From: Aradus depressus
Taxonomy: Eukaryota > Arthropoda > Insecta > Hemiptera > Aradidae
Assembly (NCBI GenBank): GCA_963662175.1
Contig: OY759221.1
Coordinates: 28,569,027-28,633,026 of the forward strand
DNA: 64,000 nt
Reading direction: 5' to 3'
Below the pieces are notes generated by a model. That model had not been told where the DNA came from. It saw nothing but the letters and a program-made list of their open reading frames with translations, and searched no databases. The translations under genes were made by a program, and so were the position numbers. Positions within the stretch are counted from its first letter, which is position 1; the number at the start of each line of letters is the position of its first letter. This document shows, in pieces, positions 63,460-64,000 of the stretch.

Positions 63460-64000
63460 CAGTTTCCAAATGTAAACAGGGAGAGAGAGGGTTGCATTGA
63501 GGACATCTGCAACAAGTGAGGTACTGAACGTGCACATCTCTTAAGTGCACTCGATAAGGTCAACATGAGGGTCCACTTGTTGAGTACATAACGCCTGCCA
63601 ACTTCCCCACCCCTGAGTCTCATTACAATGTTCGTTCAACATCGACCCAAGGCTGGGCTCTTCTAAAAACTGCGCACAGTCTACAGATAGCCCTTAAAAA
63701 ACAAAGCTCTATCGGAATCATGGTATCGATATGCAGTTGTATTGGAACGCAATATATATACAGGTTAATAGCAGGGCCTTGCCATGTGGAGACGTCCTTC
63801 ACAAAGGCCTTGGGTCGATGTTGAACGAACATTGTGATGGAGCCCAGGGGTGGGGAAGTTGGCAGGCGTTATGTACTCAACAAGTGGACCCTCCTGTTGA
63901 CCTTATCGAGTGCACTTAAGAGATGTGCACGTTCAGTACCTCACTTGTTGCAGATGTCCTCAATGCAACCCTCTCTCTCCCTGTTTGCATTTGGAAACTG
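63460..64000. repeat. large palindrome, 194-bp arms, cut by the window end
   Basis: The left arm 63460-63653 and right arm 63807-64000 are inverted with no indel and about six mismatches. The spacer is 153 bp. The right arm ends at the last base, so the arms may be longer. No coding frame of note (frames on the two arms are mirror images). Confidence 0.92.

Noticed and set aside
63623..63919. ORFs on both strands near the window end
   Set aside because: They are mirror readings of the palindrome arms.

Overview
The window looks like non-coding, transposon-dense chromosomal DNA of an arthropod, most likely an insect; the order cannot be told. The evidence is an AT-rich, low-complexity background, no operon-like gene packing, arthropod-type mobile elements (BEL/Pao, jockey-like and RTE-like LINEs, Penelope-like, PIF/Harbinger, hAT, pogo/Tigger, Helitron), and a tRNA-derived SINE whose 3' tail is made of CCTAA units, the arthropod telomere repeat. 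I found no host gene I could defend. The only long intact coding region is the polyprotein of a BEL/Pao retrotransposon.

Layout. 0-5 kb: LINE remnants, a SINE copy, copies of an unclassified abundant repeat (here called repeat B), an old BEL/Pao fragment and a hAT end. 5-10 kb: a 33-bp tandem array, a full SINE, a Penelope-like (PLE) remnant, a long repeat (H) and a repeat B copy split by a TA-flanked MITE. 10-12.3 kb: LINE 3' ends, an inverted pair of hammerhead-like motifs, then 1.4 kb of almost pure pyrimidine. 12.4-20 kb: a Helitron-like element, SINE copies (one split by a nested insertion), and a TIR element carrying a 102-residue ORF. 20.5-21.3 kb: a PLE insertion with target duplication and inverted terminal arms. 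22-30 kb: SINEs, LINE 3' ends, a non-autonomous Harbinger element inside a LINE, and a second PLE. 31-40 kb: pogo/Tigger remnants, a 76-bp tandem array, foldback elements and LINE remnants. 40.8-41.4 kb: a three-level nest (repeat B, then hAT, then a Harbinger-like MITE). 41.95-48.94 kb: the intact BEL/Pao element, with two apparently identical 580-bp LTRs and a TAAGT duplication, inserted in an old RTE-like LINE. 49-64 kb: more SINEs, foldbacks, a 67-bp tandem array, a large RTE-like RT pseudogene, the best hammerhead-like motif, and a 194-bp-arm palindrome running to the last base.

The elements record a history of insertion into one another. Several target duplications (5, 8-13, 3 and 2 bp) can be read directly, and one empty site is present in the window. 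The most unusual signal is a recurrent RNA-like motif (CTGANGA, a stem-loop, then GAAA) resembling a minimal type-I hammerhead ribozyme. It occurs about ten times, three of them in the terminal repeats of the Penelope-like element.
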